A DNA stretch of 64,000 nt from Aquanectria penicillioides (taxonomy: Eukaryota > Ascomycota > Sordariomycetes > Hypocreales > Nectriaceae). Positions 45,050 to 57,203 of this stretch are shown piece after piece. A model generated the notes under the pieces. The model was not told the origin of the DNA. It saw only the letters and a list, made by a program, of their open reading frames with translations, and searched no databases. The stretch is taken from NCBI GenBank assembly GCA_003415625.1, contig PYIU01000002.1, positions 3,844,001 through 3,908,000 of the forward strand, given 5' to 3'. Position numbers and translations under genes: made by a program. How positions within the stretch are numbered: position 1 is the first letter of the stretch; every line of letters starts with the position of its first letter.

Positions 45050-45855
45050 TCATGGGCGATCCAGTCCCTGCGCAGACTTGACCAGGTCTGTGATAGTGAC
45101 AACTTTGTAGCCCTGCCGCTTTAGTTCAGGCAAGACAATTCTCAACATGGGCGCCGTCCAAGATCTCCGATCGTGGCAGATAATGATTCCGCCTGGATGA
45201 GCCATGCTGATGATGTGTTTTGCGTTGACATTAGGATATGGTATTTGAGGGTCGTGGGGTATATGCTTCCTAGGGTGATGCGGAAGCCCCTATTTCCCAG
45301 CAGGTCGCGCATGTGGCGACTGAAGAAGCCCGAGCCCGGGCGGAAGTAGTTGTTGGGCAGAATCTTCCCCTCAGCCTCGTACGCAGCGGCCAAGACAGCC
45401 TTGACCGTGTATATCTCGCTCAATAAGCGGTCATCACTGAGGGATCTGGAGGGCTCGTCGTGCATGGCATGGTTGCCCAGCTCGTGTCCATTGTGAACCA
45501 GCTTCTGCAGCTTATCGTGTCTGCCGTCCGCCTGCGATCCAATCACGAAGAAGGTGGCGTGTGCATCATTATCGGCGAGGACCTGCATGATCTCGTCGGT
45601 GTGGTCAGAGGGCGCATCGTCAATTGAGAGGGCGATGATCTTCTCGGTAGTGGTTTCCTCCCAGAGGACATCGCCGTAGCGGGCGCGGAGGTAACCGATG
45701 AGGTATCGAGGAGGCTTGTAGATGCAGTATGCGGCGTAAAAGGGGAAGACAAGCAGGCCGACGAGGGCGACGAGGGCGAAGAGGGTGGCCATGCGGTTGC
45801 GCCTGACCCTCCGCCGAAGCTTGGTGGGCAGGCGGAAAACGTTGAGTCGGACCAT
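45050..45855 (-). CDS. Membrane-anchored polysaccharide deacetylase (NodB), one-base frameshift
   Basis: Start MVRLNVFRLPTKLRRR at 45855; a basic N-terminus is followed by one hydrophobic helix (about residues 22-45), giving a type II anchor. The NodB domain has SIDDAPSDHT (Asp pair, 79-80), the metal motif HELGNHAMHD (124-133), NYFRPGSGFFS (169-179) and ICHDRRSW near the end. Such enzymes remove N-acetyl groups, for example from chitin, in the secretory path or wall. At 45256-45259 a run of four C (coding strand) needs a fifth: GSIYP then HDPQIPYPNVNAKH, GGIIICHDRRSW and a stop at 45052-45050; the protein is then 268 residues. Without it the CHD motif is lost. An in-frame start at 46032 looks non-coding. 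Confidence 0.88.
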
Positions 45856-47991
45856 TAGGACATGGGGATGGACGTGGAGAGGGAGTTGAGACAGCCGCGA
45901 GACCCACACGTGAGAATGGATGGCTTGCGCATGCTCCCCCGGAGTTGCGGCCGTCGGGGGTGAGGCGGGAGGGAGCGATGGCGGCACGAGTTGAAGTTGG
46001 TGTGCAGGATCGCGATGCTCGCCGGACGACAATGATGCTTGAATGCTGGACGGAGGTGGTTGTGGCTCGTGCTACGTAAGCCAGCACCACCAAGGAAAGG
46101 AGGGCCACCATGCATATCGAGCCGCGTCTGTTTCGACCACTCAGCGGCTAGGATCTTCCAAAATTCTAAAGTGTCTTGGCGGACCCCAACGTGGCTCGTG
46201 CATGATGCAGTGGCGCAAGCGGCAACTCAGCCCGGTGGCACGGAAGCAGGAGGCATCCATCTCGTCCCTCCCACGAACCCATGGCTATCCATGCTCCCGA
46301 CTCGGTTCCTCAACCCCATCGCCCTCCCTGGGTCGGTATCTGAGTCGGTGCGTCGTCACGACCGAGATTTTCGGGTTGCACATTGCATGGTGCCCCTCCT
46401 GGGTTCCCCGATTTGGAACGAATAGGTTGTCCTGCGGTGCATGCCCTCCACCATCATGCTTCCGCACCGCGCTTGTGTGGCTATTTCAGACACCAAGACG
46501 GAGCCAAGCGCCAATGCCGTCGACATCGCTAACACAACACCTACGTATGCGAGGGAGGGGATAGTTGCTCTCCTGGGGCGACCATTATCTGAATATTTTC
46601 CACTTGGGCGCCTATTCACCTTGGCTACCACGTGCGTCAGCAGGCACGCTTGTGTGAATGATGGCATCGTTCAAATGCCCTCTGCATTACGGCCCCTGAG
46701 CTATCTACGCATGTAGCACGTCAGGGAAAAACTTTCAGAGCTCACGAGACGAATCTTCAACTTACACCGCGGAGAGAAAAACCCGCCCTCTGTGCAAGGG
46801 TTTGTCGCTAGCGTGTATTGGATATCACAACTGACCATGAATGGCAGGCAGTGTTTGAACCGCCACCCGCCATCAGCACTCAAATTTGGACATGAGACGT
46901 GTTTGTGGGATGAACACCACCGCTGCTGGCGTTGGGGCTCTGCGAACATGGGTGCCCTTCCAAGCCCATGTTATTGTTCCACCAGCCTTACAGACTGCAG
47001 AACATGATCAGATCGCGGGGCGGGAGGGAGGCACAGAGCTTGCCTCCTGCGGATTGGGTTCAGAAATGGTGCTGGGGGCGGTTCAATCATTGAGGCATCC
47101 CGGCTCCCTCACTAACAACGAGACAAGTGCACAAGGGCTAACGAGAGAGTAGGGCAGGGAAAAAAAAGTACCATGTGTGTCCTAGGATCCCCTGCATCAG
47201 TCTGGTGATGACGGAACAAGGAATCACAATTGAGCTCTCATTGGGCTGGCTCAGACCGCTGCTAGCAGAGCACTCGAGTTTTGCGGCCGCCGTTGTGGTG
47301 CTCTATTCTTGATACTCGAATGGGTTAGGAGGCACAAGCAGCAAACCCTCCCACCGAAGCCTCACCCTCCCCACTCCACGCCCCATCCTCCCGGCGGCCT
47401 GCACACCACATTGGCCATCCGGAGGGTTTTTTTCGGCTCTGTCCCTGGCTCTGAAGTGGCAGCCCTTTTTTATCCTTCCCTCTTCGGGAAGCGTGCTGAC
47501 ATGCTTCCATCCCTCGTCCATACCCGTCGGTCTTGTGGTGAAGCTTGATCCTGGTCTGCACCCGTCTCTTTAGAGCCTATAGCACACCCTTACGCCCCCA
47601 ATTTTTAGCGGTTTGGCGCCCTCTCATTCGTCCCATTGAAGGCCTCCAGACCGGCGTCCCCGCGGCATGGAGGAGCTCCAGCCACGAACAAACCTTAGCC
47701 TCTTTGGGGCGCGAGCTCTTGTGTGCATTTCATCAAACGTCACTCACAGAGGCAACCGAACAACAGAAACAATGGCTCAATCCCCGATTCACCTGATAAA
47801 TATCATGGGTCCGGACAGCATATCAAGGTCCACATCACGGACCATTGAGCTTCTTGTTTGGGCAATCAATTAACATTAAGACCTTTCGGGCAAGCTCCAC
47901 AAGTTTACCTGCACCACCCACTTACACGCTTTACAGCTCTCATATTCAACACCACCAACTACACTTTTCTGAATCAACACCGGCCGCAACT
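45856..47991. other. 2.1-kb gene-free divergent region
   Basis: Between divergent starts of the deacetylase and the RQPD-repeat gene. No frame with domain-like content on either strand; nothing specific seen. Confidence 0.5.
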
Positions 47992-48692
47992 ATGGATCGC
48001 CACCCTAGCTATGGCCGCCAGCCGGATTATGGTCGCCAGCCAGACTACGGCCGCCAGCCAGACTACAGTCGCCAGCCGGACTATTCTCGCCAACCAGACT
48101 ACAGTCGGGATTATAGCCGACCTGAAAGCTCCAGGAATTGGAGCGAAGAGGCTATCCGGGGAAGTTGGGAGTCGAGCTATCAGAGATCGACAGCTACATC
48201 TCCCCGTGACCGCAACTCGTCCTGGAGGGACCCTTCGCGGGCAGAATACGAAGCAAGAGCAAACATGGTTGACAGATGGCTCGGACAGCAGCGAACTCAA
48301 GATCCGTCCCGAGCCATGGACGCCGTGTCTGATTTTGTGACCCCAGAGTCCTCTCCAGTCATCAGCGATGGCTCTTCCACCTTCCAAACAAGGCCTGTAT
48401 TCGGATCTCGACAGGCAGACAAGACCCCTATAATTCCACCCGAATACTACACCTCGTCCCCCAGCCGGACATGGAGGCAAAGCACCGACCATGGCTCTTC
48501 ATCCCGAGGTGCAGCATCGTACTCTGCCGAGCATGACCTGCGAGGAGTTGGTTCCTTCACCGATAGCGATCGCTCGAGGTATGAAACCCGTTGATGTTCC
48601 GTCCAATACCTTGCAACAAATACTAACAGACAAGTAGACGCCAAGTCAAGTACAAGCCGCTCACCAATTGGTTCGACATGTGGCTTCCGTGA
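47992..48692 (+). CDS. YGRQPD-repeat protein, uncharacterised
   Basis: Exons 47992-48578 and 48638-48692, 59-nt intron with branch ACTAAC; 213 residues. The N-terminus carries five tandem six-residue units, YGRQPD three times then YSRQPD twice, followed by YSRDYSRP; at DNA level these are 18-nt repeats (48010-48099). The rest is polar and Ser/Arg-rich with a conserved-looking ARANMVDRWLG segment. The last exon adds QVKYKPLTNWFDMWLP, the most hydrophobic and ordered part, which the unspliced frame would lose. Regular Tyr/Arg/Gln repeats are typical of intrinsically disordered, condensate-prone or RNA-associated proteins (general knowledge); no function is assigned. Confidence 0.8.
48010..48099 (+). 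repeat. Coding 18-nt tandem repeat (YxRQPD)
   Basis: Five imperfect 18-nt copies inside the preceding gene; synonymous differences between copies show it is not a very recent expansion. Confidence 0.85.
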
Positions 48693-49261
48693 TGCACCAG
48701 CATCGCTCGCCCTTTGTATGCATTTGTTGACGGCCGGATAGAAAAAGAACACAATAACTCTTGTACTCGGGAATAGGTATAGAACGGAATCATGATATCA
48801 CTAGCGGGTTGGCGGATTGGGTCGGTTGGTAGGCTGATTGGTCATTTTCTTTTCTTTAGACTGTCATTTTCTCTTCTCTACTGTCGTTCTGCCTTTACTT
48901 TGGCCTTGGCCAGTTTTCTTCTGGGGTAGATGATTTCATTATCACTCCCCAATTTCATATTTTCCTTTAGTCTTTTTTTTATTCTAGAGGATCCTTCATG
49001 GCCATATTGGGGCACCCAGTGATGCCCCGTGCCAGGAATGCGCAAGATTGACAGATGTACTTTTCACTCTCCTATCTCTTGTTACACAATTAGTTCACAC
49101 TTATTGTTGCATGATAGACTTCGTTTTTAGACTGTTTTCCTTCTCTTTACAAAGAGGTTCATTTGGATTCAATATAGACTGGTGCCTTTCCTACCTCTAC
49201 TTGTCGATTCCGGTGATCTATACCAATCTATCTGTCTTCTACTGGTCTAAACCAATATCAT
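48693..49261. other. Convergent intergenic region
   Basis: 569 bases, AT-rich with TTTTCTTTTC runs; 3' ends on both sides. No gene seen. Confidence 0.55.
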
Positions 49262-50753
49262 TCATTTCTTGGCATCCTCATTCTTCAGAGCTTCTAAGCC
49301 CTGAAGGAGATCGTGCTTGAGGTCCTCCAGCCCCTCAACGCCGATGCTTACCCGCAATAGACGCTTGTCGATGCTAGGATCCGTCATGGCACGCCACTCG
49401 ATAAGACTCTCGACGCCGCCCAGACTCGTAGCGTGGTGGAAAAGGTGCAACCTGCTAGGTAGCCTCTTTGCAGTCTCTCCATCTTTTAGGTACACCGAGA
49501 AGACGGGGCCATATCCGCCGGGCATCTGCTGCCGCAACCAGCTATCCTCGACGGCCGCCTCGGGCTGCAAGCTGGCGTGCTGGATGCGTTGGACGAGGGC
49601 GCTGACAACGGACGAAGCATCTCGCTGTTGCTCAGCCAACCAAGCGACCAGAGCCGTGGCCGTGGTGCTTTGACGGGTGATGCGCAGCTCAAAAGTGCGC
49701 AGCGAGCGAATGCCCAACCAACCCTCGAGGCTGCCCATGACGGAACCGAGAACTAGGCGGTCGTCGCGCAGCGATCGGATCCAGCCCTCGTGCTTGGGGT
49801 TGACAGCTAGAACGCCACACAGCAAATCCGAGTGGCCTCCAAAGTACTTGGTGCCGCTGTGCATGACAACGTCGACGCCGTATTTGAAAGGGTCCTGCAG
49901 TGGAGGAGGCGCAAAAGTTGCGTCGACGGTGAGGTAAGCCCCGGCTTTGCGGGCCTTCTCCGCATAAGCAGCCAGATCGCGGGCCTCACCTGTGGGGTTC
50001 AGAGGCGTCTCGACATGGATGACATCGCCGGGCTGGAGATCCTCGACGGCGCAGTCGAGAGGGAGCTCCTGGAGGCCCGAGAGGCGGGAGAGGACCTTGA
50101 TGACGCCGTGGCAGCCGTGATAGCCGTCACCAATAGCGATGCGCTTGGGGTTTAGGTGCACGAGCATGGCGTGAAAAGCGGAGAGGCCGGAGGAGTAGGT
50201 CAGGGAGGGTGCGCCGAGTATGGAGGTGAGGAGGGCCTCGAGGCGGGTGGTGTTGGGGGCCGAATCGCGGGAGTAGACATGGGAGTCGAGGGGGGCCGTG
50301 GGCTGCGAACCGTCGTGTTAGAATGAGGCGTTCACTTTGAGGTGACTGAATTTGATGCATCTCAATCGTTGTTTCGAAAGACCGTAATGGTGTTCTGATG
50401 TTTGAGTTCCATCCAGTTCCTCATCGCTCTAGCACCACTCGATGAAGAGAACGACATATGCCTAGATGTGACACGAAGGCAAGTGGCCACAGTGACCGTA
50501 TTCATTACGAGAAATCCCGCTCTCAACCACTCAGACTTACATCAGTATTATCCCAGGGCTTCAGTGTCTCTGGGTCGTCACTGTAACGAAACGTGGTGCT
50601 GACATGCATTGCTGGAGCCACCGCCCTGTGCGCCGCAATATGATCATCAGCGTGGACTCCCCGAGAGCCCAGTGACATGTGGGAAACGGCATCATTGAGT
50701 CCAGAGCTTGCAGCGGCGCCATTCTGACCGTCGGTGACCTGATCGGACGCCAT
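49262..50753 (-). CDS. Cys/Met-metabolism PLP enzyme (cystathionine lyase/synthase-like)
   Basis: Two exons on the minus strand, 50753-50541 and 50302-49262, with a 238-nt intron; 417 residues. The fold-type I PLP family is shown by STTFRYS near the start, SHVYSRDSAPNTTRLEALL, TYSSGLSAFHAML, HVETPLNPTGE, VDATFAPPP and the cofactor lysine in VMHSGTKYFGGHSD (Lys at about 223). Members add or remove sulfur-containing groups on homoserine or cystathionine, or split cystathionine or methionine, in the cytosol. The divergent PLDSHVYSRD opening and HSDLLCGVLAV resemble the less-studied fungal cystathionine-beta-lyase-like group (yeast YHR112C type), so the exact reaction is not certain. No frameshift. 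Confidence 0.9.
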
Positions 50754-51723
50754 CTTTTTGTTTTTTCCCCCTCTCTCACGGCTCTTGTTTAGGAGGGAGG
50801 CGGAGTGGGTGGTGGTGGATGAGACGACTGGGAGGGACCGGGTGGGGTGGAGGGGTTGAAAGTTAGCTGTGGTGGCGACGATGAGAGCTAGATGAAGCTT
50901 GGGCTTGTAAGCAATATCATTCGCCTTCAGTATGCTCTCTACTCCGTAGTTGAAGTTTGGATCAATTGATGTTTAGGAAGCAGGCCGCGAGGAATGAGCG
51001 ACTTTGGAATTGGATGATAGAGGTTTGATTGATCAACTTGTAGTCAACAGGGCGCCGTTGGACAAAGTGGGGCACTGATTCATCCCTTGGAACCAGCACG
51101 CCATTGATATCGACGCTCGTAGAGGTGGATTATGGCCGTCATGTGGGCTGCATTTGATATGTGATTTAGGTGGGCACCTCCGTCATCGGCCCATTCGCAG
51201 CAAGCAAACCCCGTTTGATTCTGTTTACGTGATCAGGGAGCTTGGGAGGATACTTCATGCGGGCAGAGTATCTGGCTCCATTGGCGAATCGAAATATAAT
51301 ATTGGGCGCTACCTCGTGGGCAATTTGCGAATCCCCGTTCGACCAACCTCACTCAGACTTCACCAGCGTCGATCGCTCCATACAGGGACCGGCCGATACA
51401 ACGTCAACATTCGAAAACCTTGTTGTGTTTCTTCAAGTCGTTTGATTCACAGATATCGTCTCATTAACATTAATTAGTGCGTTATGTTTCTGTCCTTCTC
51501 TTGGGGCAGTTGTTGTGCTCATCCTTGATTCCCCAGTTGTCCACGGGCCCAACCAAAGCGAGTGTTTTCTATCCATATTGTACCCAATGCAATAATGAAT
51601 GCCTGTCTAGCATTGATCCGACCCGCTTGCCGATAACGCCGCAGTGTTTAAAAAAAAACAACCAAAAAAACCAAGGTATCTCTAATACATTATGTCGAAG
51701 AAGCATGTTCGTTGTTGTTGCAT
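50754..51723. other. Tandem intergenic region
   Basis: 970 bases between two minus-strand genes: the promoter of the PLP-enzyme gene and the 3' flank of the next. No gene seen. Confidence 0.5.
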
Positions 51724-52697
51724 TCATCGCATCTCTTGGCCGTCAGCACCGGGCTGGTCCATACTGCCAAGCTCAGCACCCTGTCCACTGGGGGCTCTCT
51801 TGCGGCTATGGATATGAAATCGAGAGACGGCAGTGTCCTTCTCCTGTGTCTCGCCGAATTTGGAGAAGAAACCGCGCTTCCGGGCCTGAGGTTGCTTGTC
51901 GTCAAGTCCCACATCCTCAAAGTTTTCCTCGGCGGTGGGGGGCTGTCTCTCGAACGATCGGTCAAATGCTGACCGAGAAGGACGAGGAAAGAGGGCAGAG
52001 TCGAGGCTCTGTCGTGGCATATCGGTGCTCGAAACTGGGGATCGTGCCGAAATATCCTGAGTGCTCAAGTTAGTCGTTTCTGCTGTCCGAGACGGCCTCT
52101 GGAGCGTAGTGCCACAAGCCAAGTGCCATGGTCATGACAAAAGACAACGTACAAATGAACGGCGGTACGAGTCAAAGGATTCTCGGGAGATGGAGAAGTG
52201 CTCAATGTCACCAAAACTGCTGCGGGTGTCGGTAGAGTTGCGCGAGAGGTACTTGCGGGGCCAAACGCCCTCCTTCTCAGTTGGTGAAGGCTGCGAAAAG
52301 CGTTAGAATCATTTGAGTTTGTCGCTGGAGAAAAACCCTTTGGTGGCTTACTGGGAGATAAACGCCGCTATCATTGACCACTATTCGCCATGTTAACCTA
52401 ACAGGTCTTGTGATTGACGGCCGGATGCACCGAAGCTCCCCCCCGAGTGAGGGGTGTAGTCGCGTGGTCCTGAGACGGAGATTGAGGGAGTAGAAGGAGA
52501 GACATACCACTCATCTTGTATTCGCCAGTGTCATGGCTCTTGCTGGTGCGGATGCTGAGGATGGAGGACGCCTTAGAGCCAACCGTGTCGACACGTTCAA
52601 ATCCAGGTACGCGATCATGTTCTTGGTCAGGGCGTTGGTTTTCATCTTGAACGACAATGCCCCCGGGGCGACGAACAAAGGGATTGCGGATGGGCAT
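51724..52697 (-). CDS. Uncharacterised small protein (MPIRNPFVRR start)
   Basis: Four exons on the minus strand: 52697-52508, 52380-52352 (29 nt), 52290-52153 and 52056-51724; introns of 127, 61 and 96 nt; 229 residues. The spliced text reads MPIRNPFVRRPGGIVVQDEN, GFERVDTVGSKASSILSIR, VVNDSGVYLP, PTEKEGVWPRKYLSR, GDIEHFSISRESFDSYRRSF, ARSPVSSTDMPRQSLD and KRGFFSKFG. Phases close exactly and the third intron has a CTAAC branch site. The protein is Ser/Arg-rich and probably disordered, with several RxxS phosphorylation-like sites (inference). No recognised domain; I suspect a lineage-restricted fungal family because its short blocks look constrained, but I cannot name it. Confidence 0.78.
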
Positions 52698-55600
52698 GTT
52701 TGAAGACGGATGAGGGGTAAGAGCTGTGAGTTGAGGCTGAGGATGAGAGATAGTTTATTGCTGGTTTGATTGATTGATCGATCGAAGTAATGCGATGCAC
52801 GTCTCTTTTCGAAACGATCCAAACGGACTATTTTGCAGTACTTTGCACAGCGCGGTGGGCAGAAAACAAAAACCGAAGGATGTACAAGCGAGGTGAGCGC
52901 CAAGCGCGGGACAGAAAGAGGCGAGGATGGGGCGAAAGCAGTTTGTTGGGGAGGTAGGAGGTAGGATGTAGGCGGGTAATTAAGGCAGGGTCAACGTAGG
53001 TAAAGAAGGCACAATATCACAAAAACACTGGAACCACGAGATAGTGTAGGTCAGGGGTTTAATTGAGTTGGGAACCGAGATTCATGGGATGGGGGAGTCG
53101 AGGATTTACATAAGGCGGCGGCCGCGGATGGTAGTGGATCGATTTTCCAAGTGGCCCGGCCAAACAGGACGAGATGATTTCCGCGGCCCGCTGGGGGACG
53201 TGGCTGTACGGGAGCACGAACAGCTATGGGTGAGAATGTGGAAAAAAGGAACACCCAGGCGATGGGGATGGATGGTCAGTCCGTCTCAGGTCTCATGACG
53301 GACAAATCAGCAACGGGCGGCAATATCGAGCGGCAGCAACTGCGGCAACGCTGCAGCAGCACAGCCATTGCGATTCAAGACTCGACCTGTCAGTGAGTGT
53401 GTGGAAGGGTGGATGGGACCAAGGGCACGTCAGCAGGCCGAGCAACAGCGCCAGCTAGCACGAGCTTTTGCAGCCAGCCGGATATCATGCCAAATCGAGA
53501 ACCAGGACTGCAAACAAACCAGAAACCTAGAACCTTGCAAATCGCCTTTGCTAAACCAGACTAAGATGTCCTGTTGAAGGAAAAAAACTTGTATGCATGG
53601 AACGGAACGAGGCACGTTGCCTAGGTACCTTGGCCACCGGGGGCAAGTGCATGTTTTCCAAGGATGGGGAATGGTGATGGATCGATTTGGCACTTGCCGT
53701 CATCGGAATTACATGGGTGCTTTGGGTGTGCCTTCCCTTTACCAAGTCTAGTAAGAACATTCATTCAAACCAGGCAAGATCGGGCATGGTCACCCTCTCT
53801 GTTGGCACCAAGAGCTATGCCACGCGTGCTTCCACCCGAACACTGTCTTTCTCACACAAAGGATCGACGACAGGAGCCAATCCAGGTCCAGCAAACCTTA
53901 GCTATGCAGAGGCGCAAGCATCGACGCCGTCGTCCACGACAAAGCACAACAGCGCACAGCCAGAGAGTCAGCATGGGATCGGCCGTCACGGCGCCGATGG
54001 ATAGTTGATTCCACACTTCCGGGTCGGCGCATCTCCATCTCTTCGCCCAACTTCGCCCCTTTCGCCCATCTTTTGCGGTTCGGGAGGCGGGGGCTCGATC
54101 GACACCGATGCGCCAACCCGACCCCGACGTGGACTGAACAGGGGCCCTGTCAACAGGCTACGTTGACTGGGCCAATTTTGGGGGCATTCTGTCGTCACCC
54201 TCACCTCACTCAGCTCATCGCTCCGTTTATCTGGCTTGGGTTTGGCCTCGTTTTCGGCTTCCGTTTCCCAACAACGCCACCTGACTGACTTGCGTGGCAT
54301 GGGTCATTACCCATGATTGTATCTGTATTAATGAATGGTAATTTGAATGTTGATCACGGTCGATCCAGGCCAGACTCGGAGACGGATTAACTGACGATGC
54401 GCCGCCTTCAGTCCCTTTGTTTCCTCATCAACATGGGTGTCAAAAAGAGTTCTACGAGATGGCTGCTGCCGGTTCGTATTGGATTTCAATAAACAAGAGG
54501 ACCATTGGAATTCTAAACATTATTCTTGCGATTCGTGCAAATGATACGGCCTTGACTTTAGGAGAAAAAAGAATTGGCTGATGGTTGCAGTTGTGTCTCC
54601 TTACTTTCTTAGCGCTCCGGGCATCCCGAGTTAGTGGATCGATCCCTGGACCCACTAACCCGGATCTCGCTCGGGAGGACGTCGTTGTCCGGTTGGCCTC
54701 GACGACCTGAAAAGGTAGCAATGGAACATAGCAAGCATGCTGAGTTGTTTGCGGTTGCTTACTCCGGCTTGTGTGACCTTGGAACTGACATTGGGAATTC
54801 TGCCCGCAACTTTCGTGCAAACGCCACGAGCCTCCCACTTTCAACTGCAACGACTCAGGTAGCCTTGCCAATAGGACTGGAAACTCCATCTTGTGTTACC
54901 ACATGTGAACAGATGAACACCCTGGATCATTGGCTCCGATGCTGTAGCATGTCAAGCGACTCAATGAAGTAGGCCTCATTCTCCCTCTCCGAGCACTGAG
55001 CTAGCTAGGTATCATGATGGGGTTGTGACTATATGCATCAACGATAGTCCCGGGAACTGGCTGCAATCTCACTTGAATATGATTCTAGCTGTAAGTTGAT
55101 TAAAATTCTATGATGCATTCTCCTTTCTGTTATGGTACTCGGCCGTTGTTGGACCGAGCTGAGGAAGCAAAGGCCCAAGATTATTGTTCCAACTCAGATT
55201 TGCGATGTTTACTACAGCAAAACATCTTGAAACTCTTAAGAATTGCTCCAGATACATTTGAAATAATAATAGCTGTAGTCTTGGGGTCCTTGTGGCGTAC
55301 CAGCACGCAGCGTCGCTCACGCCAACCAAACCTCTGCCAGTTTTGTGAACCAGGTCAAGAGCTCTGGTAATCATCCAACATCTTTGACGTTTCACTCGCC
55401 ATGAACTCTTGAAATTTCAACTCAATGTTTAAGTATGACATTATTACTTATGATGGGTTGTCCTCGAAACTGGGGATGATGCTCATCATGGCTTGAGATT
55501 CTTTTCACGTCTCCTTGTTGATTCACCAAGGTGATCGTTCCTTCCCAATATTTATCACCAACACTTGACTTGCAGCCCCTGGTGAGCACTTGACAAATTA

Positions 55601-55818
55601 TCTCGCTCAAATGAACCGAAAATTCGCCACGTGAGGGCCTGGGAGCCTTATCTTGACCTCGGAAATGCTCCTCACTCTTTGTGTCATTCCTTCTCGCCCG
55701 AATTTTTTTTTGGAACACAAGCCACATTTGGACTCAAGCACCATATCAAACCTTACCAGGCATTCCTGAGGGCACCCAAAAGCTCGAGGCTTCATTGTCA
55801 AGGGGAATCATATCCGCG
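52698..55818. other. 3.1-kb gene-free divergent region
   Basis: No frame has domain-like content. Homopolymers and simple repeats are fewer here than in other gaps. It must include the promoters of the flanking divergent genes. Confidence 0.45.
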
Positions 55819-56278
55819 ATGGGTGTTTTCTTTCTTGATTGGGAATCATGGCAAAAAATGACACTCGTAAGATGCCTCCCCCGACTTTAATCACGGATCA
55901 AAGAATACCTGGCTTCATCACTTGGTTTTGTGAATGTGTGACTAACATACTTTTTCTGGGTAGGTTCTAGCTTGTTGTATTGTTCTTGTATTTGTCATCG
56001 GTCTCTTCCGACTCTGGATGAATAACCGCGCGAGACGAAAGCTCGAAGTCATTGACGAAGAGAAACGTGCCCGACTCTCGGCGATCTCATATTGCGGAAT
56101 CGATGCGTTGCGACCCCCGGAGATCCCATTTGGAATTCGTGCTATTCAAAATGGTATTGAGGTTGAGGGCATCTGGATTTCGCGGTCCAACTCCCACGAC
56201 TCTAGAAAGCCTGTCCCGACAGCGACTACAGACACTTATTATATCGACGCGAAAGATGCTAGACCAAGACACGGCTAA
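55819..56278 (+). CDS. Small single-pass membrane protein
   Basis: Exons 55819-55866 (48 nt) and 55964-56278, joined by a 97-nt intron with branch ACTAAC; 120 residues. The start is MGVFFLDWESWQKMTL, then a hydrophobic helix (about 17-34, VLACCIVLVFVIGLFRLW), a basic stop-transfer sequence (NNRARRKL), a charged segment (DEEKRARLSA) and a region ending PPEIPFGIRAIQNGIEVEGI, then WISRSNSHDS. The short N-terminus and basic cytosolic side suggest an N-out single-pass protein. The PFGIRAI...GIEVEGIWISR block appears constrained and I believe it marks a small fungal family, but I know no function. The 3' end may vary: the last 25 residues are low in order. Confidence 0.78.
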
Positions 56279-57203
56279 ATTATTAACTACTATACCAACT
56301 TCCACGCGCGTCGACAGACATTATATTGGTGCCCCCAATCTCTCTTGTAGACAATCGACCAAACCACCTGGAGACTCTCGAGAAGTATATATGTGCCAGT
56401 TAGGGCCGATGCAGTCGTGATTGAGGCTACAAGCGAGGTAAAGAAGCTGCCTCTAAAAAGCTACGAAACGGGAAATGCAGAAATTATGCATCTTCTGTAT
56501 CTAGTCTTCGAGGTGCATTCGCTGCTCTGCCTAGACTCCTACTCTGTGCTCCCTTATTCGAGCATCTGCGGGAGGCCTAGGGTTAGAAGGGCCCGACCCT
56601 GAAACAGTTTTTTGCGATTGATTCGTTGTCCCTCCTGGTCTACCGGCAGCGAGAGTGAGTCGCGGAACCGTGTTTGTTCCAACTGGATTCAGACAAGACC
56701 AACGCTACGTTACTAGAGAAACACGCCACCATCGTGAAATTCGAGAGCAGTTAGTTGACTCATCTAAGCCGATGAATGTGACAGTATCTAATAATAATTA
56801 ACTGAAGGAAAGAGTTTCTCAGAGCAGCCACCTACTTCCGGAATTCGTCAAAGTAGAATCTGAACACACTGGTTGTATTCGAATTCAGAGATCCACATCA
56901 AGACTTGATGATGTCAATCCGGCGTAAATCCGTCGGCCTCTCGGATCCCGACCCGATATTGGCTTCACTGGGGTCATGAATTGCGTTATTGGCCAGTTTC
57001 TCACACCATTGCTGATCTAGAAAACGGTTTAAACTGGGGGCAATTTCCTTGGGCCGTAACTGATAGGCGGGGGATTAGGGAGAAATAAAGGCACGATGCC
57101 ACTCGTGCTATTCTGGCTCTCCTTCTCACTGCAACGCAACATAATATTAGTGGCTATTTGAAAACTCTTGAAAGCTGCTGTAAAAAATTCCAGTAGTTGA
57201 ATT
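56279..57203. other. Tandem intergenic region
   Basis: 925 bases, comparatively AT-rich; no gene seen. Confidence 0.5.

Noticed and set aside
45620..46111. 163-codon frame opposite to or overlapping the deacetylase
   Set aside because: Shadow of the deacetylase coding sequence in another frame.
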